Of a stretch of 24,201 nucleotides of DNA, positions 13,963 to 22,623 are shown one piece after another. Each line of letters starts with the position of its first letter. The first letter of the stretch is position 1. Both the position numbers and the translations under genes were made by a program. Source of the DNA: Alphaproteobacteria bacterium UBA828 (GTDB lineage Bacteria > Pseudomonadota > Alphaproteobacteria > UBA828); NCBI GenBank assembly GCA_002296185.1, contig DBHM01000030.1, positions 1-24,201 of the forward strand, read 5' to 3'. The notes beneath the pieces were generated by a model, which had not been told where the DNA came from, did not search any database, and saw nothing but the letters and a program-made list of their open reading frames with translations.

Positions 13963-14382
13963 CTAGAATTCTGAAGATGAGTCTGAGAAGTATTCCTTTA
14001 GGTTTTTATTTTCTAAATTTCCACTTACTTCAAAAATCTCCAATAAAATGTTATCAGGTGCACTGCACATTATATATGACCAACCTTCAAACCGACGTAC
14101 AGGGTTTCTAAAATTGACACCATTATCTCTCATTCTTAAAACAGCCTCATCAATATTTAGTACACGAATTCCAAGATGATGAATTGCATTGAGGTCAAGA
14201 CCTCTAGGCTTCTGATCGTAAAGATGTAGACGGCCTTCCCCAACTTTTATAAAAATATTTCTTGAGCCCCCCATTTCACCATCAAAGTATATTACGGCAT
14301 CAAAGTTTGATTTCCACCACTCCAGAGACTTCGATATATCACTAGAAAATATATGTGCGTGATGTAAATGTGAATGATTCAT
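13963..14382 (-). CDS. VOC (glyoxalase/dioxygenase fold) family protein
   Basis: A small vicinal-oxygen-chelate fold protein. Two beta-alpha-beta-beta-beta modules are visible. The first starts HHAHIFSSDISKSLEWWKSNF, where a histidine at 8 or 10 is a likely metal ligand. The second begins with AIHHLGIRVLNIDEAVLRM and ends DNILLEIFEV, with the usual second histidine and final glutamate. The start is placed at the ATG at 14382 (139 residues), because the longer frame to 14424 would need a TTG inside the ligase gene. It is the last gene of the CoA-ligase cluster. Members of the fold include glyoxalase I, methylmalonyl-CoA epimerase and extradiol dioxygenases; next to CoA ligases an epimerase or lyase acting on a CoA ester is possible, but the substrate is not determined. 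Confidence 0.75.
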   Translation of the reverse strand: MNHSHLHHAHIFSSDISKSLEWWKSNFDAVIYFDGEMGGSRNIFIKVGEGRLHLYDQKPRGLDLNAIHHLGIRVLNIDEAVLRMRDNGVNFRNPVRRFEGWSYIMCSAPDNILLEIFEVSGNLENKNLKEYFSDSSSEF

Positions 14383-14413
14383 ATTAATCAAACCTATAAA
14401 TTTTGTGCATTTT

Positions 14414-15940
14414 TTATATCCCAAAATCTGGATGAAGTTCTGATTTTAGAATTTTGCCATTTGCACTATGTGGCAGCTCATCAATAAACCTTACAGATTT
14501 GGGAACTTTATATCCTGCAAGCTGTGATTTACAAAAACTCATCACCGCCTCTTCTGATAAGTTTTGTTCTGGCTTTAAAACTATGAATGCTCGACCCGTT
14601 TCCCCCCACAACTCATGAGAGATACCAATCACGGCCACCTCATGCACTTCATTTATTTGATAAATGACCTGCTCTACCTCTGCGGGATAAACATTTTCCC
14701 CACCAGATATATACATATCCTTCCATCTTCCTGAAATAGTAAGATAACCATCCTCATCAAGCTTTCCAGCATCTCCAGTTCTAAACCAACCATCCTTAAG
14801 ATAAAATTCATCTGTAAGATGCTCAAGTCCCCAATATCCCTTCATTACCATTGGTCCACGAGCAACAATTTCACCTATAATATCCGGTTCTTTAATATGA
14901 TTATCATGCTTATCTACTATACTTATTTCCATATTCATTAAGGGTGGTCCGCACGACCCCATCTTTTTAATATACTCATCAGCTGGAAGCGATGTAGATA
15001 CTCCACATAACTCTGTCATGCCCCATACTTGCGGTACTTTTGCATCGTGATTTGAATACTCCTCAATTAATGCAGTCGGTACTGGCATCCCTCCGGAAGC
15101 TATTGTTAACCCTCCGAAACTAGCATCCTTAAAGTTTTGTACATTTCTCATCATTAAAAGATTAGTTGGGATCGCTAGAGTATGCGTAATACCCAAGTCA
15201 GGATTCATAAGGGCATCCAAACAAATCTCAGGATCAAACTGACGCATTAGTATAGTTTTTCCTCCATGTAAAAAAGTGGGATTTGAAAACATAAATAATC
15301 CACTCGCATGAAAGGTAGGTGTATAAGTTAGACCTACGGAATTACTTGTTATAGAATATTCTGAACCAAGCCCAACACACTGCAAAAAATTTTGTCCATG
15401 AGATAGCTGCGCTCCCTTTGGTCGACCCGTAGTCCCTGAAGTATACAAAATATGCCAAATATCATCAGAGTTGGGTGGCTGATAATCTACAAAAGGCAAG
15501 TTTTCATTCAAAGCTTTATAAAATTCGGTATCATTATCCAGGGATTCATTTTGTAGCATTCGTTCTTGAGAACTTATTTTTTCACCGGTATCAAAAAACT
15601 TACTATCAGAAAAAATAACTCGCGGAGATGCATCCGAAGAAATATATTTGAGTTCAGGAATTGCTAGACGCCAGTTCATAGGAAGAAAAATCGCTCCCAA
15701 CCTAGCACAGGCAAATTGTACAATAAAAATTTCGGGACAGTTTTGAGCCAAGGTTGCCACTCTATCGCCTGAGTTAATATTGTATTTCTTCTTCAAATAA
15801 GACGCACAACTATCAATTTTTTTATCAAGTTGCCGGTAAGACATTTGGACATTGGACTCAAAATCAACAATTGCTATTGAGTTAGACCTACGAATAGAAT
15901 GATGTTTGATCCAATCGTGAACAACTGCTCTAGAATGCAT
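14414..15940 (-). CDS. AMP-dependent acyl-CoA synthetase (class I adenylate-forming)
   Basis: Activates a carboxylic acid to its AMP ester and then to the CoA thioester. All core motifs are present in the 508 residues: P-loop YTSGTTGRPKG (166-176), VWGMTE (305-310), GWFRTGD (384-390), the hinge GRWKDMYISGGENVYP (404-419), and the adenylation lysine K496 in ANGKILK. The length suits a medium- or long-chain, aryl- or 2-methyl acid ligase rather than acetyl-CoA synthetase (about 650). The ATG at 15940 is preceded by AGGTAGGA, which overlaps the stop codon of the CoA-transferase gene 8 bp upstream, so the two are almost certainly one operon. Substrate choice cannot be read from the motifs. Confidence 0.9.
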   Translation of the reverse strand: MHSRAVVHDWIKHHSIRRSNSIAIVDFESNVQMSYRQLDKKIDSCASYLKKKYNINSGDRVATLAQNCPEIFIVQFACARLGAIFLPMNWRLAIPELKYISSDASPRVIFSDSKFFDTGEKISSQERMLQNESLDNDTEFYKALNENLPFVDYQPPNSDDIWHILYTSGTTGRPKGAQLSHGQNFLQCVGLGSEYSITSNSVGLTYTPTFHASGLFMFSNPTFLHGGKTILMRQFDPEICLDALMNPDLGITHTLAIPTNLLMMRNVQNFKDASFGGLTIASGGMPVPTALIEEYSNHDAKVPQVWGMTELCGVSTSLPADEYIKKMGSCGPPLMNMEISIVDKHDNHIKEPDIIGEIVARGPMVMKGYWGLEHLTDEFYLKDGWFRTGDAGKLDEDGYLTISGRWKDMYISGGENVYPAEVEQVIYQINEVHEVAVIGISHELWGETGRAFIVLKPEQNLSEEAVMSFCKSQLAGYKVPKSVRFIDELPHSANGKILKSELHPDFGI

Positions 15941-15948
15941 AAAAAATC

Positions 15949-17103
15949 CTACCTATTTATATTGTCTGACGATTCATCTAAAGCATTACCCAATTGACTA
16001 ATGCTAAGAAACTCCAAAGGCTTACCTTTTGGCATTGGCGAACCATTAATCCATGCGGGGAAAGCTATCTCAATACAAGAATTATCTCCCTCTCGTGGCC
16101 GTAGCATCTTTCGTGCTAATATCTGTTCATTTTTTCTAACTTCTGATAAATTATGAATGGGCTCAAAACAACAATCCACACTAGAAAAATGTTTTATCCA
16201 CTCATCCAAAGTTCGACTTGAAACGATTTTTGCAACCTCAGATATAAGATCTGTCTGAGGACATTTCTCAAACTGCCGTTCTATAAAATCCTCTCGGGCA
16301 ATAGCAACACAAAAGGCCTCCCAGAACTTTTCCTCTACTGCACCAAGTGAAATATGCCTTTTATCTTTTGTTTCATATATTTGATAAAATGCTGCACCAT
16401 TATTTAAAAAGGTATCTGAAATATTAATTTTACTTTCTTCAGAAACTTCCTGAGTATGAGCACATGCAGTCCATGGAAGAACAGACTCTGCAATACTGGT
16501 ATCTATATAAATAGGCTCAATAGAAGATTTTTCTGTTTTTTTGGACTGAGCAAGTAAAGCAGAGACTATCGAGAATGCTGACTGAATACCGCTAGCGTAG
16601 TCTGCTACTGGAGGATTAGTTATCGATGGCATATCACCCCTACCTGAAGTGAATAAACCTCCGCATAAAGCCATATAATTTAAATCATGGCCTGCCCTGG
16701 CTGAATATGGACCGGTTTTACCCCATCCAGATAAGGAACAAACAACAATTGAATTATTGATATTTCTGATTACTTCTTCAGAAAATCCAAGTCTATTTAA
16801 AACTCCAGGCCGATATGATTCTAAAAGTGCATCTGAGCTCGCAATTAAGTCTCTAAAAGCTATAGAGCCCTCATCTGATTTCAAATTCAACTCAATAATT
16901 TTTTTTCCACGATTTAAAACCTTATACCAATTTGAAATTCCATTTTCGTCTAAAGGCCCAACCCTTCTCATGGGCTCACCTCCAGGGGGCTCAATTTTGA
17001 ATACCTCAGCGCCAAGATCTGATAATAAAAGGGAACAATATGGACCAGGAGCGTATTGACTCATGTCAATGACTCGAAAACCTTTAAGCAACTCAAATGA
17101 CAA
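15949..17103 (-). CDS. CaiB/BaiF-type (family III) CoA-transferase
   Basis: Moves CoA between two acids through an aspartyl-CoA intermediate. Family hallmarks in the 384 residues are the opening LLKGFRVIDMSQYAPGPY, LLSDLGAEVFKIEPPGG (26-42), YKVLNRGKKIIELNLKS (60-76), and GHDLNYMALCG (138-148) containing the expected nucleophile D140. The start is a TTG at 17101-17103 with GGAGGG only 4 nt upstream; no better ATG exists, the first methionine being residue 14 inside the conserved N-terminus. It sits between two acyl-CoA ligases, a setting like the carnitine and bile-acid pathways, where a ligase primes a cycle in which CoA is then passed on by the transferase. The acid pair is unknown. Confidence 0.9.
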   Translation of the reverse strand: MSFELLKGFRVIDMSQYAPGPYCSLLLSDLGAEVFKIEPPGGEPMRRVGPLDENGISNWYKVLNRGKKIIELNLKSDEGSIAFRDLIASSDALLESYRPGVLNRLGFSEEVIRNINNSIVVCSLSGWGKTGPYSARAGHDLNYMALCGGLFTSGRGDMPSITNPPVADYASGIQSAFSIVSALLAQSKKTEKSSIEPIYIDTSIAESVLPWTACAHTQEVSEESKINISDTFLNNGAAFYQIYETKDKRHISLGAVEEKFWEAFCVAIAREDFIERQFEKCPQTDLISEVAKIVSSRTLDEWIKHFSSVDCCFEPIHNLSEVRKNEQILARKMLRPREGDNSCIEIAFPAWINGSPMPKGKPLEFLSISQLGNALDESSDNINR

Positions 17104-17221
17104 TTGACCCTCCGATAGTTATACTAGACTTTTTTTATACTTCTTAATTTATCAGATAGACTGAATAAAAATAGCACTTTCTCCATCAAATAAAGAATCA
17201 GATAAACTTATTTTACCCGCG

Positions 17222-18853
17222 CTAGAACTCTTTTATTCCACCCCGGGTCACCTTAAACCCTTCTTTCTCGCAATCCCATGTTGTATTTGTTACCCCCAAT
17301 TCACGTAACTCAACTTTTCTTACTTTTTGCGTCGGAGTCCTTGGCAAAACATCAACAAATTCAATAAAACGAGGAACCATAAAATAGGGCATTTCATTTA
17401 CGCAGTGTTGAAATAAATCTATAGGATTAATAGGAGAATCTTCCCTACAGACAACAATAATTTTTACTTCGTCCTCCCCAACATCAGCTGGAACACCTAT
17501 CGCAGCAACTTCAGATACTGCTGAATATTTACTCACGATCCGCTCTACTTCAAAGGAAGATATATTCTCACCCCTTCGCCTTATTGCATCCTTCATCCTA
17601 TCTAAAAAGAATAAATATCTGCTTTCGTCCATTACCCCCCTATCACCTGAGTGAAACCAGAGATTTCTAAATGTTTCTATAGTTTTTTCGGGCAATCCAA
17701 AATAGCCTTCCATTAATATATTTGCATATTTAGGACGAACTACAATTTCTCCCGAGACTCCAGGAGGAACTTCGTTATCATCTTCATCTACAATACGCAC
17801 ATCGTAGTAAGGAGCAGCCCTACCTGCCGCACCTAATGGCGTATCCTCGTTAGGTCTTGTATATACAACTATATTAGCTTCCGTTGACCCATACCCTTCA
17901 GTTAACTCAACCCCAAACCTTTTTTTGAATTTCTCAAGAACGTCATGGGGGTTTGGAACTGAATAGATCATACGTAAAGGATTTTCGGAATCCTGCGGTG
18001 TTGAAGGCTTAGCATAAAGCATTTGGCAGATCCCACCTACACCTACCGTAACAGTTACACCATACTTTCTTACATCAGCCCAAAAACTATCAGCACTAAA
18101 ACGCGCACGAAGGACCATGCGTCCATCCACAAACATAGTACCGAGTAAAATAAATTTTCCTGCTATATGAAAGAAAGGTAAAAAATTATATGTAATATCT
18201 GACGAACTAAGAGAAACTATCTCATTAAAAATAACCGCAAAAGATAATTCAAAGGCATTATTAATTATTACACCTTTAGAAGGTCCAGTAGTGCCTGAGG
18301 TAAACATCACACAAGCAATATCTTCAGGTAAAATATTGTGACCTAGATTACTTCCATCATCTGAAGAAAGAAGACTAAGCTGATCATAAGTAACCTCTTC
18401 TTTTATAGAAAAGTTTTTAGGTGAATTAGCATCAGTATTAATTACAATACGCTTAAGCAACGGGCATAGTTTAATAATCTGCTCAAATACGGGTAGAAAT
18501 TCTATATCTACTACAGCAACACTAGCCCCAGAGCTATTTATTATATGCGCTAATAAGTCACCCTTATAAGCTGTGTTAATCGGCACTTCTATAGCACCTA
18601 ACTTTGCTAAACCAAACCAAACACCAATATAGGTCGGTGAACTTTGCATCATAACCGCAACGCGATCAGAGTGTTGGAGCTGTATATCCAAAAAACCTCT
18701 TGCTATTTTATTGGCGTTATAATTTAGCTGAGAATACGTATAGACCTCGTCAGACCAGAATAATATAGGATGATCAGGTAATTTAGCGGCTTTATCCTCA
18801 AGCAACCTGCCAACTAGCCATAAATCTTTAGGTGTCTCCCCAATCCTAAACAT
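17222..18853 (-). CDS. AMP-dependent acyl-CoA ligase, CaiC-like
   Basis: Second adenylate-forming ligase of the cluster, 543 residues. Seen: P-loop FTSGTTGPSKG (184-194), TEGYGSTE (318-325), FHSGDRG (400-406), the hinge and following loop LDRMKDAIRRRGENISSFEVE (417-437), and a C-terminal PTQKVRK with the likely adenylation lysine K510. The RRRGENISSFEVE form of the hinge region and the overall length resemble crotonobetaine/carnitine-CoA ligases, but the specificity is not proven. A strong ribosome site GGGGAGGT lies 6 nt before the ATG at 18853. It is the first gene of the minus-strand cluster. 118 bp separate it from the CoA-transferase gene, so either one operon or a second promoter is possible. 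Confidence 0.88.
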   Translation of the reverse strand: MFRIGETPKDLWLVGRLLEDKAAKLPDHPILFWSDEVYTYSQLNYNANKIARGFLDIQLQHSDRVAVMMQSSPTYIGVWFGLAKLGAIEVPINTAYKGDLLAHIINSSGASVAVVDIEFLPVFEQIIKLCPLLKRIVINTDANSPKNFSIKEEVTYDQLSLLSSDDGSNLGHNILPEDIACVMFTSGTTGPSKGVIINNAFELSFAVIFNEIVSLSSSDITYNFLPFFHIAGKFILLGTMFVDGRMVLRARFSADSFWADVRKYGVTVTVGVGGICQMLYAKPSTPQDSENPLRMIYSVPNPHDVLEKFKKRFGVELTEGYGSTEANIVVYTRPNEDTPLGAAGRAAPYYDVRIVDEDDNEVPPGVSGEIVVRPKYANILMEGYFGLPEKTIETFRNLWFHSGDRGVMDESRYLFFLDRMKDAIRRRGENISSFEVERIVSKYSAVSEVAAIGVPADVGEDEVKIIVVCREDSPINPIDLFQHCVNEMPYFMVPRFIEFVDVLPRTPTQKVRKVELRELGVTNTTWDCEKEGFKVTRGGIKEF

Positions 18854-19011
18854 TCTAGACCTCCCCTATAACTAATTGTATCAATTATCAGAAAAACCAA
18901 ACATACGAGTACGAGACAATTAATCTGAAAATGAAGTATTTAAGAGTTTATTGCAAACTTTTTTGAGGTGGCAGGACTCAACATTTTCATCAGATTGGAT
19001 AGGCTATGGTC

Positions 19012-19155
19012 ATGAAAAAACTAGTAGCCGCCTTGTCCCTCACCTTTGCTGTAATATTTGTTAGTGCGCAAAAGGCGTCAAGTGTTTCTATTTTCTCTAA
19101 CAATTTAAATATTAAGCTGTGGTCTGATTGTGTTTGCGACACTAACATTACCTAG
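19012..19155 (+). CDS. Possible secreted peptide of 47 residues (signal peptide plus short mature part)
   Basis: ATG at 19012 is preceded by AGG with an 8-nt gap; an ATG at 19006 is also in frame. The product starts MKKLVAALSLTFAVIFVSA, a textbook Sec signal peptide: two lysines, a hydrophobic core and an A-x-A-like cleavage site near VSA|QKA. About 28 residues follow, including a DCVCD pair of cysteines, before TAG at 19153-19155. It lies 8 bp before the 3' end of the minus-strand tRNA gene. The signal-peptide pattern is the only support, since a frame of this length can occur by chance. The rest of the region 18854-19005 shows no gene. Confidence 0.4.
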   Translation: MKKLVAALSLTFAVIFVSAQKASSVSIFSNNLNIKLWSDCVCDTNIT

Positions 19156-19163
19156 GGGAGAAA

Positions 19164-19240
19164 TGGTAGCGGGGCCAGGATTTGAACCAGGGACCTTCGG
19201 ATTATGATTCCGACGCTCTAACCAACTGAGCTACCCCGCC
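19164..19240 (-). tRNA. tRNA with anticodon CAU (probably elongator tRNA-Met; tRNA-Ile2 not excluded)
   Basis: A 77-nt cloverleaf with encoded CCA (19164-19166). The acceptor is GGCGGGG/CCCCGCT, the D stem GCTC/GAGC, the anticodon stem TCGGA/TCCGA with loop ATCATAA and anticodon CAT (19204-19206), variable loop AGGTC and T loop TTCAAAT. It is not an initiator tRNA, because pair 1-72 is G-U rather than a C-A mismatch. Three oddities: G1-U72 wobble, a U-U mismatch in the middle of the T stem (CCTGG/CCTGG), and A at position 32 where a pyrimidine is usual. Met or lysidine-modified Ile2 cannot be separated by eye. Confidence 0.88.
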
Positions 19241-19255
19241 TAAATATTTAAAGGC

Positions 19256-19284
19256 GGTATATTCCAAGCACTCTATTAGGTCAA
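19256..19284 (-). promoter_or_regulatory. Sigma-70 promoter of the CAU tRNA
   Basis: On the minus strand, TTGACC (19279-19284), 17 nt, then TATACC (19256-19261). The predicted start is about 8-10 nt before the mature tRNA 5' end at 19240. Close to consensus with ideal spacing, it is the best housekeeping promoter in the window. Confidence 0.75.
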
Positions 19285-19360
19285 CTCTACGTTTTTCGTA
19301 CCGACTAGTAAACTATGTAACTTTTTCCGTCAAATACTACACTAGGAACTAAATAGACGG

Positions 19361-20581
19361 TTATACATGGGAATAATCACCTGCTAACTTAGTGCTATCC
19401 TGTGAATGGTTAGATTTATCCATTCTAAATATTTTTTCGTTTACTTGCTGCAGACTGCCCATATGTCCTATCCAACCACCACCAAGGACCCTACTGCCAT
19501 CATATACCACACACCCCTGTCCTATCGATGTTGCACTCTCGGGGTTATCGAGCCTTACTATAAAAGTGCGCCCCTCTTCATGCCATATAAGTCTCGCCGG
19601 AGAGCCATTATGAGTAGAGCGAGTCCTAACCCTAACTTCTTTATTATGCGCAAGATCATCGTGCGCCTGCCAAGTTACGTTGTTAACTAAAATATGGTCT
19701 GATAACAATTCATCTTCTTCACCAACAAATACAATACCTTTATCAGGATCTAATTTAGTCACATACAACCTTTTGGATGAAGAAACACCAAGACCTCGAC
19801 GCTGGCCAATTGTAAAATTAATTGTTCCCTTATGTTCACCAAGTTTTTTTCCATTCTTATCTAATATAATCCCTGGCTGAGCAGCACCGGGCCTCAATTT
19901 CTCAATTAAGCTTGCATAATTGCCATTAGGTACAAAACAGATATCCTGACTATCAGGTTTTTCAGAGACTTTTAAACCCAAATCTCTCGCATATTTTCTA
20001 ACAATTTCCTTAGGAAACTCTCCAAGTGGAAATCGCAAAACCTCTAATTGCTCTTTAGTTGTAGGAAATAAAAAATAGCTTTGATCACGCGTAATATCTA
20101 TAGCTGAATGTAATTCAGGACCAAATCTTCCATTAACCCATCGAACATAATGCCCAGTTGCAAGAGCACTAGCACCTAGATTTTTGCTGGATTGTAAAAG
20201 GTCTGCAAATTTTACCCTTTCATTACAACGTACGCACGGTAAAGGGGTCTCACCACGCAAGTAACTATCAGCAAAATCTTCAATAACTGCTTCTTTAAAA
20301 CGATCCTCATAATCTAATACGTAATGAGGGATTCCAATTTGACTTGCAACACGACGAGCGTCATGAATATCTTGACCCGCACAGCATGCTCCCTTACGTC
20401 CCTGCATCTTACCGTTATCGTAAAGCTGTAGAGTTATACCAACTACCTCATAACCAGATTCAGCTAAAAGTGATGCGGTGACGGAAGAGTCTACGCCACC
20501 AGACATAGCTACCACCACTCTATGATCTGAAGGTTTCCCTCCAAGTCCAAGATCAATTTTATAACTTTCTTTCAAAACCAA
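19361..20581 (-). CDS. mnmA: tRNA-specific 2-thiouridylase MnmA
   Basis: Uses ATP and a persulfide sulfur to convert the wobble uridine U34 of Lys, Glu and Gln tRNAs to 2-thiouridine. The PP-loop SGGVDSS is at 27-33. The two catalytic cysteines are C119 (CVRCNERVKF) and C215 (SQDICFVPNG), matching E. coli C102 and C199. ATGHYVRW (141-148) and GTINFTIGQRRGLGV (252-266) are further MnmA blocks. Length 406 is slightly long because of a polar C-terminal tail. The only starts before the PP-loop are TTG codons (20581 or 20575), so this gene uses a non-ATG start. It follows tenA by 42 bp and cysteine desulfurase two genes earlier, its likely sulfur source. Confidence 0.95.
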   Translation of the reverse strand: MVLKESYKIDLGLGGKPSDHRVVVAMSGGVDSSVTASLLAESGYEVVGITLQLYDNGKMQGRKGACCAGQDIHDARRVASQIGIPHYVLDYEDRFKEAVIEDFADSYLRGETPLPCVRCNERVKFADLLQSSKNLGASALATGHYVRWVNGRFGPELHSAIDITRDQSYFLFPTTKEQLEVLRFPLGEFPKEIVRKYARDLGLKVSEKPDSQDICFVPNGNYASLIEKLRPGAAQPGIILDKNGKKLGEHKGTINFTIGQRRGLGVSSSKRLYVTKLDPDKGIVFVGEEDELLSDHILVNNVTWQAHDDLAHNKEVRVRTRSTHNGSPARLIWHEEGRTFIVRLDNPESATSIGQGCVVYDGSRVLGGGWIGHMGSLQQVNEKIFRMDKSNHSQDSTKLAGDYSHV

Positions 20582-20623
20582 AAATCCATTTTTATAAGCT
20601 TAAGTATCATATACATAAAATTA

Positions 20624-21319
20624 CTAGATCTTGCCAAGTTTACATGACTCAAAACTCATCTGCCAAAATGCCGCCTCTAGCTTAGTTGATTTATTAAATA
20701 TCTCTGACAACTTATTATATCTTACAGCGCTCCCGAGATCAGAATACAAAAGATCGAGTGTCTCCATTTCATCTTTAGCTGTTTCCTGATAGCTGTCACT
20801 TGAATACATTTCAACCCAGGATTTAAAAGGATTATTATCCGAGTAGTCTTTTTTTTGTGATATATTTCTTCCAATCTCTCCATAACCAACTATGCAAGGC
20901 GCTAAAGCCACATGCAAATCAAGTATATCACCTTTAAGGCCACAATCGAAAACATGATCAATATAAGCTCTAGATCTTGGTTCCTTTGGAACTTTCTCTA
21001 AATCCTTCAAGCTTATGTCCCAATCCTTACAAAAATTAATGTGCAAGTTAATTTCTAAATTGATAATTGTATCAAGCATTTTAGAAGCTGCACGAATATG
21101 GTCTATTTTTTCTGACTTAAAAGCAGCGAGACCCCACGCACGTGAAAAATCTATCAAAAACAAATAGTCTTGCTTTAAGTAATAACGGAATGCCTCTATT
21201 GGTAAAGTGCCATCACCCAAAGCCTCCACGAAAGGGTGGCTTATATAGTTAGTCCAGTTGTGACCAGAATCATTCTTTAAACGATTATACAGTCCAAATG
21301 ATTTCCCATGTTTATTCAT
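20624..21319 (-). CDS. tenA: TenA/thiaminase II family protein
   Basis: Aminopyrimidine aminohydrolase family, which salvages the pyrimidine half of degraded thiamin. In the 231 residues the family blocks are HPFVEALGDGTLPIEAFRYY (28-47), QDYLFLIDFSRAW (50-62), LAPCIVGYGEIG (139-150) and LEAAFW (214-219). Compared with Bacillus TenA, the expected D44 (here D51), C135 (C142), Y139 (Y146) and E205 (E215) are kept, but Y47 is replaced by F54. The enzyme is therefore probably active, perhaps with shifted specificity. ATG at 21319 is used. It lies 44 bp after the cysteine desulfurase gene and 42 bp before mnmA in a sulfur-transfer operon, which is an unusual place for tenA. Confidence 0.88.
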   Translation of the reverse strand: MNKHGKSFGLYNRLKNDSGHNWTNYISHPFVEALGDGTLPIEAFRYYLKQDYLFLIDFSRAWGLAAFKSEKIDHIRAASKMLDTIINLEINLHINFCKDWDISLKDLEKVPKEPRSRAYIDHVFDCGLKGDILDLHVALAPCIVGYGEIGRNISQKKDYSDNNPFKSWVEMYSSDSYQETAKDEMETLDLLYSDLGSAVRYNKLSEIFNKSTKLEAAFWQMSFESCKLGKI

Positions 21320-21363
21320 TATTTTTTTTGCCCGGAAAAACTATTAAAAGAATTCAAAACTAT

Positions 21364-22494
21364 TCATATGCTATTTCTGTGTCGAGAAGCTAGTCCTGAG
21401 TAGGTTGCTTTCCAAGTATTAATAAATCTATCTATATCTTCCTCAGTATTAGTCCATCCAATACTTACTCTAATTGCACACCCTCCTATTGCTTCGCTAT
21501 AACCCATCGCTGTTAAAACGTGGGATGGTTCTACTTTCCCTGAAGAACATGCTGAGCCAGCACTAACTGCAATTCCAGCTAAATCTAAAGCCATAACCTG
21601 AGTTTCACTCTGCACACCAGGCATAGTAAAAGAGCTAGTATTTGGTAATCGATCAACTTTATCACCAAAAATAGTCACATCAGGCTCTATTCTTAGAATC
21701 TTTTTTTCCAGTAGATCACGCAAATTTGCTATCTGCTCAATATTATCTAAGTCTAAAAGCGCTAACTGAGCAGCCTTGCCCATTCCAATAATACCAGGGA
21801 CGTTTTCAGTACCTCCTCGCCATCCTCGTTCCTGCCCCCCACCAACAATAATCGGATTAACTTCTTGCTCTGAAGATATCACTAACGCTCCAACACCCTT
21901 TAAGCCACCAAATTTGTGAGCAGAAATACTTAGCATATGGATGCCGAGGGCATCCATATTAATAGCAGTTCTCCCTGGCCCTTGAACTGCATCACAATGG
22001 ATAATCGCACCTACCGAACGGGCAATTTGCGCCAACTCAGCTATTGGCTGGATAACTCCGGTCTCATTGTTAGCGAGCATTATTGATACTAGAGTATCAG
22101 TACCATCAGGACCAAGAATATCCTTAAGCATGACTGGAGAAACCATACCATTGCTATCAACTGGCAAAATAATTTTTTCTGCCCCAGCAAAGTCTGCTGC
22201 TGCTAGAATTGAAGGGTGCTCCGCCGCTGAAACAATCAGCCTTTTCTTTTTTACTAACTTAATCGCCAAGTTGTTAGACTCGGTTCCACCACTAGTAAAA
22301 ATAACGTTTGATGACTGACTACCCACCATCAAAGCAACAGACTCACGAGCCTCCTCGATAAGCTCTCTTGCATCACGTCCAAAAGAATGCACAGAAGATG
22401 GATTTCCATGGTTGTTCAATACTGACATTACAACCTGAGTTACTTCTGGCTTAACTGGCGCAGTTGCGTTGTAATCTAGATATACTAAATCCAC
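21364..22494 (-). CDS. iscS: Cysteine desulfurase, IscS/NifS type (PLP enzyme)
   Basis: Removes sulfur from cysteine as a protein persulfide for Fe-S clusters, thiolated tRNA and other sulfur compounds. It starts with the family signature VYLDYNATAP. The PLP lysine is K194 (SAHKFGGLKGVG), stacked by H93 (AEHPS); D168 and Q171 lie in HCDAVQGPG. The sulfur-carrying C316 is in SAGSACSSG, with a loop of class I (IscS/NifS) type. Length 376 is normal. The start is GTG (22492-22494) with AAGGTAG 6-7 nt upstream. cysE upstream makes the cysteine precursor and mnmA downstream uses the persulfide. An IscS or another group I desulfurase are both possible; the scaffold IscU is not in the window. Confidence 0.93.
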   Translation of the reverse strand: MDLVYLDYNATAPVKPEVTQVVMSVLNNHGNPSSVHSFGRDARELIEEARESVALMVGSQSSNVIFTSGGTESNNLAIKLVKKKRLIVSAAEHPSILAAADFAGAEKIILPVDSNGMVSPVMLKDILGPDGTDTLVSIMLANNETGVIQPIAELAQIARSVGAIIHCDAVQGPGRTAINMDALGIHMLSISAHKFGGLKGVGALVISSEQEVNPIIVGGGQERGWRGGTENVPGIIGMGKAAQLALLDLDNIEQIANLRDLLEKKILRIEPDVTIFGDKVDRLPNTSSFTMPGVQSETQVMALDLAGIAVSAGSACSSGKVEPSHVLTAMGYSEAIGGCAIRVSIGWTNTEEDIDRFINTWKATYSGLASRHRNSI

Positions 22495-22524
22495 AATTTT
22501 CTACCTTAATTGATATAATATAAG

Positions 22525-22545
22525 CAGACACATGATATATGTCTG
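22525..22545. repeat. Imperfect inverted repeat upstream of the cysteine desulfurase gene
   Basis: CAGACACAT (22525-22533) and ATATGTCTG (22537-22545) pair except for one C-A mismatch. On the minus strand it lies about 30 bp before the GTG start, next to an AT-rich TATATTATA that could be a -10 region. It may be an operator or the end of the cysE transcript. I cannot match it to a known IscR or other binding site. Confidence 0.35.
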
Positions 22546-22623
22546 GCCAATCAATATTCTAGATATAACAAAGTATTTAATAAAAATTTATAGCCTTATT
22601 TTGCGCCATATATCCCTGCTCCC

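Noticed and set aside
16757..17059. Plus-strand open frame of 100 codons inside the CoA-transferase gene
   Set aside because: It lies opposite the conserved N-terminus of the transferase and has no start signal or known domain.
13963..18853. Considered as a carnitine (cai) operon
   Set aside because: Only the ligase and transferase fit; CaiA (dehydrogenase), CaiD (hydratase) and CaiT (transporter) are absent.
19406..19690. Plus-strand frames overlapping the mnmA 3' half
   Set aside because: They are antisense to well-conserved MnmA sequence and have no supporting features.
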